Assembly: GCA_017881055.1 (NCBI GenBank)
Contig: JADGRF010000061.1
Location: 1 to 38,567 of the forward strand
From: Sandaracinaceae bacterium
Lineage (GTDB): Bacteria; Myxococcota_A; Polyangia; Polyangiales; JAFGIB01
Reading direction: 5' to 3'
Length of the DNA: 38,567 nt
Shown: piece by piece, positions 31,956 to 38,567 of the stretch
Layout: each line of letters starts with the position of its first letter
How positions within the stretch are numbered: position 1 is the first letter of the stretch
Program-made: the position numbers and the translations under genes
Notes under the pieces: generated by a model
What the model saw: only the letters and a program-made list of their open reading frames with translations
What the model was told of the DNA's origin: nothing
Databases searched by the model: none

Positions 31956-33749
31956 ATGGCGGAAGACAAGCAGACTCGTAAGTTGCGCGAGAAGCTCGAA
32001 AAGCTGCTCGAAACGAACAAGAACGAGCCCGCGGTGGAGCTCTTGGCCCAGCTCATGGAGCTGGAACCAAAGAACGTCCGCTGGGCGCACAAGCGCGGCG
32101 ATCTGCTGCGCAAGCTCGGCAAGAACATGGACGCCGTCACCTGCTACGAAGCGGCGGTCGACATCTACGCGGACCAGGGCTTCATCGCCCGCGCCGTAGC
32201 GATGGCTAAGACCGTGCTCAACCTGGACCCGTCCCGTATCGACATTCTGGAGCGCGTGGATCCGAACGCCGCCCAGCAGCTGCATCGTCAGCAGCGGGCC
32301 GGTGCGATTTCAACGCGCCCGGGTGCAGCCGGAGCGAAGCGTCATTCGATGGTGCTGGACGACGACCTTCCGCCGCCGCCCACAGCGGCAGCCCCGGCCA
32401 AGCGGCATCCGATGCTTCTCGATGACGACGCGCCCGCGCCGCCGCCGCCGACAGCTGCGAAGCGGCCGGCACCGGTGCCGCCTGCGCCTGCGCCACGAGC
32501 GCCCGTGCCCGCGCCGCCGCTGCCGGCCCTGCCGCGTCCTGTTGCCGTCACCAAGGCGGCACCCGCCCCGTTAGCGCCGCCTGCACCCCAGGTTCAACCG
32601 CACGTGCAGCCATCAGCTGCACGGCCCGCCGCGGAGCCTGCGAAACCGGCAGTGCGCGTGCCCCGTCGCCGCCCCGTTACGCTGGACAAGCTCTCGTTGC
32701 CGCCGCCGGTCAGCAGGCTGAGCGCGCCCGTGCCGTCACGCGATGTGGTTCCAGCTGCGCCGCGCGCGCCCGACGTCGCGGCCATTTACGGCGAAGCCCT
32801 GGGCGGCGTCGAAGAGCTTCACGCCGACCCGAACGCGCCTGCGAACGAGACGCGCTTCTCGAACACCCCGCCGCGCCGCGGCATCTCCCTCAGCTTCACC
32901 GACGCGGAGCTCGAGCCGCGACAACGCGTGCCCGAGGTCGAGTCTGAGCGACCGGAGCCGCCGAGCGCCAGCAAGCTGAGCAAGCTGCCGCTGTTCCCGT
33001 TGTTCGCCGAAGTGCCGAAGGACGCGCTGGCCGAGATGATCGCGAAAACGGATCTCGTCGAGCTCGGCCACGGCGAATTCGTGATGCGCAAAGGCGATCC
33101 GGGCGATGTGCTGTACGGCATCATCGAAGGCAGCGTGAGCGTGATCGTGCCCGGTCAACAGACGCGGCTCACGCTCGCCGAAGGCGACGTGTTCGGCGAG
33201 TCGTGCTTGCTGCAGGACGAAAAGCGTCACGCGGACGTGGTGGTCGAGGGCAAGCTGGTCGCGCTGCGCATCTCGCGCGACGTGCTCACGCAGCTGCTCG
33301 GTCGTCACCCGAAGCTCGCCGAAGTGCTGCTCGAGCTGCTCACACGGCGCTTGCTCGGCAACCTGCTGCAGAGCTCGCCGCTGTTCCAAGAGTTCGACGG
33401 AGCAGGGCGGCGTGAGCTCGCGGCCATGTTCGAGATCCGGCGCGCGCCCTCCGGCACGATGCTGGCGATTGTCGGAAAGAGGATGGATGGGCTGTACATC
33501 TCGCTGACCGGCACGCTCGCCGTCAATCAGCCGGGCGCACCCGAGCGCATCGCGCCCCCCGGCAGCATGTTCGGTCAGAGCACGCTGCTCTCGAATGCGT
33601 CCTCGCAGGTGGACATCAAAGCGCGCGTGCACATGATCGTGCTGCGCCTGCCGGCGAGCGCGTTCACTCAGGTGGCGATGCAGTACCCGATGATCCTGGC
33701 ACGTCTCGCTGAGCTCTCTGCTAGCGAAGTCGTGAAGATCACGACCTGA
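31956..33749 (+). CDS. TPR protein with Pro-rich linker and two cyclic-nucleotide-binding domains
   Basis: This 597-residue protein has an N-terminal tetratricopeptide-like region (residues 1-100: LLAQLMELEPKNVRWAHKRG, AVTCYEAAVDIYADQGFIAR). A Pro/Ala linker (about 105-260) includes a duplicated KRHSMVLDDD / KRHPMLLDDD motif. Two CRP-type beta barrels follow (about 342-460 and 468-590). The first has FGESCLLQDEKRHADVV with the phosphate-binding arginine; the second, FGQSTLLSNASSQVDI, lacks it, so only the first is likely to bind cAMP or cGMP. There is no output enzyme or DNA-binding domain. It may be a scaffold for polarity or motility, a common design in myxobacteria. Confidence 0.85.
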   Translation: MAEDKQTRKLREKLEKLLETNKNEPAVELLAQLMELEPKNVRWAHKRGDLLRKLGKNMDAVTCYEAAVDIYADQGFIARAVAMAKTVLNLDPSRIDILERVDPNAAQQLHRQQRAGAISTRPGAAGAKRHSMVLDDDLPPPPTAAAPAKRHPMLLDDDAPAPPPPTAAKRPAPVPPAPAPRAPVPAPPLPALPRPVAVTKAAPAPLAPPAPQVQPHVQPSAARPAAEPAKPAVRVPRRRPVTLDKLSLPPPVSRLSAPVPSRDVVPAAPRAPDVAAIYGEALGGVEELHADPNAPANETRFSNTPPRRGISLSFTDAELEPRQRVPEVESERPEPPSASKLSKLPLFPLFAEVPKDALAEMIAKTDLVELGHGEFVMRKGDPGDVLYGIIEGSVSVIVPGQQTRLTLAEGDVFGESCLLQDEKRHADVVVEGKLVALRISRDVLTQLLGRHPKLAEVLLELLTRRLLGNLLQSSPLFQEFDGAGRRELAAMFEIRRAPSGTMLAIVGKRMDGLYISLTGTLAVNQPGAPERIAPPGSMFGQSTLLSNASSQVDIKARVHMIVLRLPASAFTQVAMQYPMILARLAELSASEVVKITT

Positions 33750-33771
33750 GCGATGACTGGGCGGTGAGCGA

Positions 33772-34161
33772 ATGACCGGGACCGCGCAGAGCCTCTACGA
33801 CCTTCTTGGTGGCGAGCCCGTGCTGCGCGCCGTGATCGAGGACTTCGTCGAGCGCGCCTTTGCCGACGTAATGATCGGATTCTTCTTCCGTGACGCGAAT
33901 AAGGCGCGCATCAAGGAGATGGAGTTCCAGCTCGCTGCAGAATTCCTCGGTGGTCCGCAGCGCTACCGTGGACGGCCGTTGGCCGAGGCCCACAGAAAGC
34001 ACCGGATCATGGGTGGCCAGTTCGCGCGGCGCAGTCAGATTCTGCGCGAAGTGCTGGCCGCGCACGGGGTCGTCCCCGAGGTCACGGCTGCCTGGCTGAG
34101 CCACGTCGAGAGCCAGCGCGGCGAGGTCACCACGGATCCTCACGGTCAGTGCAACGACTGA
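33772..34161 (+). CDS. Truncated haemoglobin-like globin
   Basis: This 129-residue protein has LYDLLGGEPVLRAVIEDFVERAF, then FFFRDAN, AAEFLGGPQRYRGRPLAEAH (the likely proximal histidine) and a C-terminal helix. This is the 2-on-2 globin pattern of group I. Such globins bind oxygen or nitric oxide. It follows the cNMP-binding protein by 22 nt and precedes thrC; co-transcription with the former is possible. Confidence 0.82.
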   Translation: MTGTAQSLYDLLGGEPVLRAVIEDFVERAFADVMIGFFFRDANKARIKEMEFQLAAEFLGGPQRYRGRPLAEAHRKHRIMGGQFARRSQILREVLAAHGVVPEVTAAWLSHVESQRGEVTTDPHGQCND

Positions 34162-34198
34162 CCTGGGTTCTCAGGGTTCCAGGATATCGACGTGAGTG

Positions 34199-34226
34199 TC
34201 GACCGGACCCCGCCGTGAGCTATACT
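34199..34226 (+). promoter_or_regulatory. thrC promoter, probably leaderless
   Basis: TCGACC (34199-34204), a 16-bp spacer and TATACT (34221-34226). Eight bases (CGCGCCCC) separate the -10 from the ATG at 34235, with no Shine-Dalgarno. Confidence 0.55.
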
Positions 34227-34234
34227 CGCGCCCC

Positions 34235-35560
34235 ATGGACTACAAGTGCGCTTTCCGCTGCGTCGCTGGTTGCGAGGGCAGCTACGACGTCGAACAGGTC
34301 ATTTACCACTGCCCCAAGTGCGGGGAGCTGCTCGAAGTACAGCATGATCTCGACGCGTTGAAGCAGCGCAGCCCGGCCGCGTGGATCCGCTTGTTCGACG
34401 AGCGCAAGAACACCAACAAGTGGCCGTACGCGAGCGGCATCTGGGGCAAGAAGGAATGGGTTCTGCCGCAGCTCGACGAGGACTGCGTGGTCTCGTTGCA
34501 CGAAGGCGGCACGAACCTGTTCTGGGCCGAGCGTTACGGCAAGACGCTCGGTCTCGCGGACCTGTGGATCAAGCTGTGTGGCAACAGCCACACCGGGTCG
34601 TTCAAAGACCTCGGCATGACGGTGCTCGTCAGCGTCGTGAAGCAGATGATCAAGAACGGCAAGCCGATCAAGGCGATCGTCTGTGCCTCGACCGGCGACA
34701 CGTCGGCGGCGCTCGCGGCGTATTGCGCCGCGGCGGGCATTCGCGCGGCCGTGCTCTTGCCGCGCGGCAAGGTCACCACGGCGCAGCTGGTGCAGCCGCT
34801 CGCGAACGGCGCGCTGGTGTGCGCGCTCGACACCGACTTCGACGGCTGCATGGAGATCGTGCAGAAGCTCGCCGAGGAAGACGGCGTGTACCTCGCGAAC
34901 TCGATGAACTCGCTGCGTCTCGAAGGCCAGAAGACGGTCGCGATCGAAGTGGTGCAGCAGTTCGACTGGGAAGTGCCGGACTGGTTCATCATCCCTGGCG
35001 GCAACCTCGGCAACGTGTCCGCGCTCGGCTCGGGTCTCGACATGCTGTTCACGCTCGGCTTGATCTCCAAGCGTCCGCGCATCTGCGTGGCGCAAGCCGA
35101 GGCCGCGAACCCGCTCTACCTCGCGTACAAGAAGGGCTTCGACAAGTACGAAGCGATCGTCGCCAAGCCGACCGAAGCCAGCGCGATTCGCATCGGCAAT
35201 CCGGTCTCGATCCGGCGCGCGATCCGCACGCTCTCGCGCTACGAAGGTGTGGTCGAGCAGGCCAGCGAATCGGAGCTCGCGGAAGCCGCGGCAGCGGCCG
35301 ACCGCACGGGCACGTTCGCGTGTCCGCACACGGGCGTCGCGCTGGCGGCGCTCGTGAAGCTGGTGCAGCGCGGCGAGATCAAGAAGCACGAGCGCGTGGT
35401 GGTCGTGTCGACCGCGAGCGGCCTCAAGTTCACCGACTTCAAGATTCGCTACCACGAGGGCCGCATCGACGGCGTCGAGAGCAAGCACCCGAACCGTCCG
35501 GTCTCGCTACCGAACGAATACGAAGCCGTGAAGAAGACCGTGCTCTCGGCGATCGCTTGA
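34235..35560 (+). CDS. thrC: Threonine synthase with N-terminal zinc ribbon
   Basis: This 441-residue enzyme has an N-terminal zinc-ribbon-like part with five cysteines (CAFRC, GCEG, CPKC). The fold-type II PLP enzyme follows: the lysine is in [17 protein letters not shown], with [20 protein letters not shown] and the phosphate-binding glycine loop [13 protein letters not shown]. It converts O-phosphohomoserine to threonine. It runs to a normal length. The start at 34235, not the 34196 GTG, begins the ribbon. Transcription is probably from its own leaderless promoter. Confidence 0.95.
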   Translation: MDYKCAFRCVAGCEGSYDVEQVIYHCPKCGELLEVQHDLDALKQRSPAAWIRLFDERKNTNKWPYASGIWGKKEWVLPQLDEDCVVSLHEGGTNLFWAERYGKTLGLADLWIKLCGNSHTGSFKDLGMTVLVSVVKQMIKNGKPIKAIVCASTGDTSAALAAYCAAAGIRAAVLLPRGKVTTAQLVQPLANGALVCALDTDFDGCMEIVQKLAEEDGVYLANSMNSLRLEGQKTVAIEVVQQFDWEVPDWFIIPGGNLGNVSALGSGLDMLFTLGLISKRPRICVAQAEAANPLYLAYKKGFDKYEAIVAKPTEASAIRIGNPVSIRRAIRTLSRYEGVVEQASESELAEAAAAADRTGTFACPHTGVALAALVKLVQRGEIKKHERVVVVSTASGLKFTDFKIRYHEGRIDGVESKHPNRPVSLPNEYEAVKKTVLSAIA

Positions 35561-35618
35561 GCGCGCTCGCGATCGCGCGAGTCACGTAAGCGCGCTGGCG
35601 AGCACGCGAGTCACGGGA
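35561..35618. repeat. Two imperfect 29-bp tandem repeats between thrC and the PilZ gene
   Basis: Copies at 35561-35589 and 35590-35618 share GCGCGCT and CGCGAGTCACG and differ at about six positions. The first copy contains a perfect hairpin, CTCGCG-ATCG-CGCGAG. The second overlaps the stop of the PilZ gene. They lie between convergent genes and may serve as a terminator or as a repeat similar to REP/BIME elements. Confidence 0.7.
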
Positions 35619-35895
35619 ACAGCGCTTGCAGCTGCTCGCGTGTCTCGCGACGTAGGTTCGTGAGACGCACGCGCAGCTCGAACCTGCCGTCGTCGCGCTT
35701 CTTGCTGCCGATTACGCGGCAGTGGAGTGGCATCTCCGCATCCGGGAGCAGCAGCGCCAGCTCGAGCGGTTTCCCTGGAGGGAAGGGCTTGGGCGAAACC
35801 GCGACCAGCACCTCGATTCCGCAGGACACGACGTGTCCGCCGACTTCACCCTGAATGCGTAGCGCGATCACAGCCTGTGCTTGCCCCTCGGTCAT
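35611..35895 (-). CDS. PilZ-like domain protein lacking c-di-GMP motifs
   Basis: This 94-residue protein is a small beta-barrel candidate: GIEVLVAVSPKPFPPGKPLE, ALLLPDAEMPLHCRVIGSKK, ELRVRLTNLRRETREQL. This fits the PilZ fold common in myxobacteria. It lacks the N-terminal RxxxR and the (D/N)xSxxG motif that bind c-di-GMP, so it is probably a non-binding PilZ. It begins three bases after the SmpB stop, so it is last in the comF-lipoprotein-smpB-PilZ set. Confidence 0.65.
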   Translation of the reverse strand: MTEGQAQAVIALRIQGEVGGHVVSCGIEVLVAVSPKPFPPGKPLELALLLPDAEMPLHCRVIGSKKRDDGRFELRVRLTNLRRETREQLQALFP

Positions 35896-35898
35896 GGC

Positions 35899-36378
35899 TC
35901 AATGCTTCACGCGCGACATCGCTGAGCGCGCCTCCTTGAGATCCAAGTCGCGACGAATCGCCTGCCGATCGTCGTGTACCTTGCGACCCTTGCCGAGAGC
36001 GAGCTCGACCTTCGCGCGACCGTTCTTGAAGTACACCTTCACAGGCACGATCGAGTAGCCGCGCATTGCGACCCGGCCGAGCAAGCGTTCAATCTCTTTC
36101 TTGTGTGCGAGCAGCTTGCGCTTGGCTTTCTCTTCGTGACCGAAGCGCCCGGCCTGCTTGTAGGGCCCGATGTGCATGTTGATCAGATATAGCTGCATGC
36201 CTTCGATCGTGGCGTAGGCGCCTTCGAGATCGGCATGCTTGGCGCGCAGACTCTTGACCTCCGAGCCGCGCAGCACGAGGCCCGCTTCGAGGCGCTCTTC
36301 GATGTCGAAGTTGTGCTCGGCCTTGGGGTTTCTGCACACGAGCAGCTCGCCGCCGTCTTTGTCGGTCTTCTTGCTCAT
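35899..36378 (-). CDS. smpB: SsrA-binding protein SmpB
   Basis: This 159-residue protein has NPKAEHNFDIEERLEAGLVL, GSEVKSLRAKHADLEGAYA, MHIGPYKQAGRFGHEEKAKR, KLLAHKKEIERL, and the tail KGRKVHDDRQAIRRDLDLKE. It brings tmRNA into stalled ribosomes for trans-translation. Length and motifs are normal. Its ATG overlaps the stop of the upstream lipoprotein gene. I did not see an ssrA tmRNA gene in this window. Confidence 0.96.
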   Translation of the reverse strand: MSKKTDKDGGELLVCRNPKAEHNFDIEERLEAGLVLRGSEVKSLRAKHADLEGAYATIEGMQLYLINMHIGPYKQAGRFGHEEKAKRKLLAHKKEIERLLGRVAMRGYSIVPVKVYFKNGRAKVELALGKGRKVHDDRQAIRRDLDLKEARSAMSRVKH

Positions 36379-37322
36379 GGCGCGGCGTTTTTAGCAGCTC
36401 GAGCGGTCTTCTGCGAGGGCGGGGTGTTCCACTCGCGGATGCGCGTGCGCGCTGCCAGCACGTGCGCCGCTTGCGTTTCGTTCAGCACGACGCCCGCCAC
36501 CGCGCCGTCGAACACGCGCAGCTGCGCAGCGCTGGGCTCCGCGGCCAAGCTCGACAGTGCTGCCAGCTCCAGGGCGATGCGCAGCACCTGCGCAGGATCG
36601 AGCGCGCGCTTGGCGTCGGTCAGCTCTTGGTTGCGCTCGGCCGCCTCGTGCGCGCGGAAACGCACGAATGCCTCGCGCGCCGGATCGAGCATGAAGCGGT
36701 GTTCGCCAGCCCAGAGCGGTGCGCGAATGCGAGCCGCGCTCGGCGTGTCTTCGTCGTCCAAGACCACGTCGACCAGCAGCTCCGCGCGACCGTCGTGGTC
36801 GAGATCCTCGACGTCGCTCACGCAGCGCTCTGTGCCGAACAACTGGACGACGGTCGGAACTTCATCGAGCGTGCCCACGTCGCGCGCGCGGAACACCCGC
36901 AAGCAATGCTGCCGAGGCTCGCTCTGGCGCACGAAGATCTCTTCGAAGCCGTCGCCGTCGGCATCTTCCGTTCCGTCGATCGGTCCCGGCACCAGCTCGT
37001 AGCGCGTCTCGGGTGACAGCGGGTGCGCGTCGCGCTCGAGCGACAGCGCGATGCCGCGCGTGGTCACGATGCGTACCGCGTCAGGCACGCCGTGCGCATC
37101 CATGAATCCGAGCGCGGTGAAGTCCTTGCCCTCGATCCGGCGCGCGAGCTTGTCGCCCCGCCCCGCGTGCGATTCGATCAGGGCGTTGGCCTCGGCGCGC
37201 GGATCGACCCCAAAACGTAGGTACTTTTCATCGCCGAAGAACGGGCTCTTCGGCGTGCTCGCGCAGGCGCACAGCAGTGCGGCGCAGCTGGAGCACACGA
37301 GCACCATGGAGCGCTTCGGCAC
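36375..37322 (-). CDS. Lipoprotein with acidic calcium-loop-like repeats
   Basis: This is a 315-residue predicted lipoprotein. The GTG at 37322 gives MPKRSMVLVCSSCAALLCAC, with the likely lipidated cysteine at residues 18-20; an ATG five codons later (37307) is also possible. Two motifs, DADGDGFEEIFVRQ and DLDHDGRAELLVDV, resemble FG-GAP/EF-hand-like calcium loops. No catalytic motif is visible. It overlaps smpB by four bases and follows comF at about 130 bp. Function unknown. Confidence 0.7.
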   Translation of the reverse strand: MPKRSMVLVCSSCAALLCACASTPKSPFFGDEKYLRFGVDPRAEANALIESHAGRGDKLARRIEGKDFTALGFMDAHGVPDAVRIVTTRGIALSLERDAHPLSPETRYELVPGPIDGTEDADGDGFEEIFVRQSEPRQHCLRVFRARDVGTLDEVPTVVQLFGTERCVSDVEDLDHDGRAELLVDVVLDDEDTPSAARIRAPLWAGEHRFMLDPAREAFVRFRAHEAAERNQELTDAKRALDPAQVLRIALELAALSSLAAEPSAAQLRVFDGAVAGVVLNETQAAHVLAARTRIREWNTPPSQKTARAAKNAAP

Positions 37323-37452
37323 GCGCCGGACTCTAAATGACCGAGCGTGATTCGGGAACGGCGCCTCGCTCGGCGTCGGAGCGCCTCGAAAGGGGAGCCA
37401 CCCCCGCGCGGTCATTTGGCGCGCCGCTCCACGGCTTGGTAAAACCACCCGA

Positions 37453-38085
37453 TCAATCCGGGGCCCACGCGAGCGCCAGGGTGATCACGTCGTGCCCGCG
37501 TTCCGTCAGGGTGCTGGCGGCTTCCTGCAGCGTTGCGCCGGTCGTGCGCACGTCGTCGATCAACAGCACGCGCTGCGCGGGAGCGGGCAGACGCGCCTCG
37601 AATGCGCCGAGCACGTTGCCGGCGCGCAGCTCGGCTGGCAGCGCGGCCTGCGTGCGCGTCGCACGTACGCGTCGCAGGTGCTTGGTATCGAGCGGTACGC
37701 CGAGCTCGCGGGCGACCCGGCGCGCCAAGAGCGCCGCTGGATTCCAACCGCGTGCGCGCAGCTTCGAGCGGTGCAGGGGCACCGGCACGACCCGATCGAC
37801 CTTGCCTGCGTACGGACCTGCCGCTTCTGCGAGCAAGTCACCGAGGCCACGCGCTAGATGGGGCTGTCCGCCGTACTTCATCCGGCGTACGGCGTCGGCG
37901 AGCGGGCCCTCGTAGCGAAACGCGGCGGCGCACCGGCTTGGGGGATCGAGCGGCGGTGGCGCCGGTTCGAGCAGGGGTGCACAGGCATCGCAGAAGGCTG
38001 GGCCGTGGTGTTCGGTGGGGAGCGAGCAGCCGGCGCAGCTGGGGGGCGCCAGCAGGTCGAGGAAGCCTGCCAAGGAGTGCAGCAT
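37453..38085 (-). CDS. comF: ComF-family phosphoribosyltransferase-like protein
   Basis: This 210-residue protein has an N-terminal zinc-finger-like CAGC-x13-CDAC, then FRYEGPLADAVRRMKYGG, VVPVPLHRSKLRARGWNPA and the PRPP-loop VLLIDDVRTTGATL. ComF family members take part in DNA uptake (late competence) or have unknown phosphoribosyl roles. The start is the ATG at 38085. The sRNA terminator ends 53 bp upstream, so comF could be reached by read-through of that terminator or have its own promoter in the gap. Confidence 0.9.
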   Translation of the reverse strand: MLHSLAGFLDLLAPPSCAGCSLPTEHHGPAFCDACAPLLEPAPPPLDPPSRCAAAFRYEGPLADAVRRMKYGGQPHLARGLGDLLAEAAGPYAGKVDRVVPVPLHRSKLRARGWNPAALLARRVARELGVPLDTKHLRRVRATRTQAALPAELRAGNVLGAFEARLPAPAQRVLLIDDVRTTGATLQEAASTLTERGHDVITLALAWAPD

Positions 38086-38138
38086 GCGCGGGCATCGGCC
38101 AGCGCTCCGGTCAGTTCCGCTGGCGCGCGCACCGGAAG

Positions 38139-38193
38139 AAAAAAAACGGCGGTCGCGGGCTCCAAGGGGGGTAGGAACACTCGCGACCGCCGT
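38139..38193 (-). terminator. Intrinsic terminator of the putative small RNA
   Basis: Perfect 12-bp inverted repeat ACGGCGGTCGCG (38193-38182) with CGCGACCGCCGT (38157-38146), a 24-nt loop, and eight T (38146-38139) on the minus strand. No protein gene lies on that strand to the right within the window, so it ends a non-coding or distant transcript. Confidence 0.88.
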
Positions 38194-38245
38194 GTCAGGC
38201 GGCTCGAAGGCGGGGGGACACCTTCTAGGGAGCCACCGTCATGCT
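38139..38245 (-). ncRNA. Putative sigma-54-dependent small RNA with twin C6-loop hairpins
   Basis: Starting at the predicted +1 (38245), the RNA has two hairpins. Hairpin 1 (38237-38198) pairs GGTGGCTC with GAGCCGCC and GAAGG with CCTTC, leaving apical loop UGUCCCCCCG. Hairpin 2 is the terminator (38193-38146), with a 12-bp stem and a loop that ends in UACCCCCCUU after a short extra stem. The T-run is 38146-38139. Both loops display six C, which could pair with G-rich ribosome-binding sites. No ORF spans it. I recall that the Myxococcus sRNA Pxr is sigma-54 dependent and has a run of Cs in a loop; relation is not proven. Alternative: a leader attenuator for comF. Confidence 0.7.
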
Positions 38246-38255
38246 AGCTGTCTAT

Positions 38256-38272
38256 AGCGAAGGTCGTGCCAA
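38256..38272 (-). promoter_or_regulatory. Sigma-54 (-24/-12) promoter
   Basis: The minus strand reads TTGGCACGACCTTCGCT. Against the consensus YTGGCACGrNNNTTGCW only one position differs (C for T next to the -12 GC). The GG and GC pairs have exactly the needed 12-base offset. The predicted +1 is an A at 38245. Transcription needs an enhancer-binding protein; none is encoded in the window. Confidence 0.75.
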
Positions 38273-38567
38273 CCCGCATTCGCCCTGTTTCCGCAGTCAA
38301 CTCGCCAAACCGCGCTTGCGACATTGCACGTCCGCAATCAAATCGTTTCATACCCGCAACGCGGATATCCTGCGTGGAACGCCGGAAGCACTACACTCGG
38401 TTCCATGAGCGCAGAGTAACCGACCCTCCCACGGTTGGTTCGATCGTCACTCCTGGCGCGCTCGCGACAGTCCTCGCGTGGCGTTTCGATTTCAGCTTTG
38501 AAGCCGATCTATTTCAAATTTGAAATGGATCGGCTCGCGATGGGGAGCAATCGTTGCGCCCAAAAAA
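38273..38567. other. Non-coding region upstream of the small RNA, with candidate enhancer sites
   Basis: No convincing gene. Two near-palindromes lie upstream of the sigma-54 promoter: TTGCGAC-N7-GTCCGCAA (38316-38337; one extra base in an arm) and ACGCGGATATCCTGCGT (38359-38375). They are 71-92 and 114-130 bp from the predicted start, suitable for an enhancer-binding protein. A 34-bp A/T-centred palindrome lies further right (38502-38535). An 85-codon frame at 38266-38523 on the plus strand overlaps these elements and has no recognisable domain. Confidence 0.5.
38502..38535. repeat. 34-bp palindrome
   Basis: AGCCGATCTATTTCAAA (38502-38518) is followed directly by TTTGAAATGGATCGGCT (38519-38535), its inverse complement with one mismatch. 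The centre ATTTCAAATTTGAAAT is perfect and A/T-rich in G/C-rich surroundings. It could be a dimeric regulator operator for a gene to the right of the window. Confidence 0.85.

Noticed and set aside
38266-38523. 85-codon frame at the right end
   Set aside because: Overlaps the sigma-54 promoter, the upstream dyads and the 34-bp palindrome; no recognised domain.
35899-38567. tmRNA (ssrA) near smpB
   Set aside because: No alanine-tRNA-like 3' end, no GGTTCGA-type T-loop and no tag ORF found; the 38.2-kb RNA candidate has a different structure.
1-38567. tRNA, rRNA, CRISPR arrays, insertion sequences or prophage genes
   Set aside because: Looked for T-loop motifs, regularly spaced repeats, transposases and integrases by eye; none seen.

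Overview
The window is high-GC DNA from what is most likely a myxobacterium-type bacterium (Myxococcota, perhaps a Polyangia or Sorangium-like lineage). This is inferred from gene content: a long ExbB/ExbD/TonB-receptor operon rich in lipoproteins and Pro/Ala linkers, a tetratricopeptide plus cyclic-nucleotide-binding protein, an atypical PilZ protein, a group 2 sigma factor and a sigma-54-type promoter. No database search was possible, so all names rest on motifs and recalled family sequences.

Layout. Positions 1-3086 hold a decaying arsenate-resistance locus: arsR, an ArsJ-partner GAPDH, a truncated arsJ fused to a copy of the GAPDH tail, the start of a second arsJ leaving the left edge, and an acr3 fragment on the other strand. 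Positions 3400-13502 form one nine-gene operon: PstS-like binding protein, Cys-rich lipoprotein, OprP-type porin, YfaP-like lipoprotein, ExbB, ExbD, TonB, a TonB-dependent receptor that itself begins with a TonB C-terminal domain, and a final lipoprotein. It looks like an energised outer-membrane uptake system, possibly for phosphate or an organophosphorus ligand.

Positions 13522-24871 hold a metallopeptidase/5'-nucleotidase pair, a PPOX-type oxidoreductase with a sirtuin, a group 2 sigma factor, the radical-SAM / LigB(MEMO)-AMMECR1 fusion / Pcm operon, a siroheme synthase cut short in its methyltransferase domain, a CBS protein and an orphan TRAP binding protein. Positions 24891-35560 hold proS, an alpha/beta hydrolase with an aminotransferase, the ruvX-mltG-cysC operon with a 124-nt ruvX/mltG overlap, an internally deleted glucokinase, a TPR-cNMP-binding protein, a truncated haemoglobin and thrC. 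Positions 35611-38085 hold the leftward set comF, lipoprotein, smpB and PilZ.

The most striking element is intergenic, at 38139-38272 on the minus strand. A near-perfect sigma-54 (-24/-12) promoter is followed by a predicted RNA of about 107 nt made of two strong hairpins, each showing six cytosines in its apical loop. The second hairpin is an intrinsic terminator with eight T. Two near-palindromes that could bind an enhancer-binding protein lie 71-130 bp upstream of the inferred start. From memory this resembles the developmental small RNA Pxr of Myxococcus, but identity is unproven. Four genes (arsR, the YugP-like peptidase, proS, thrC) also share a promoter layout that predicts leaderless mRNAs.
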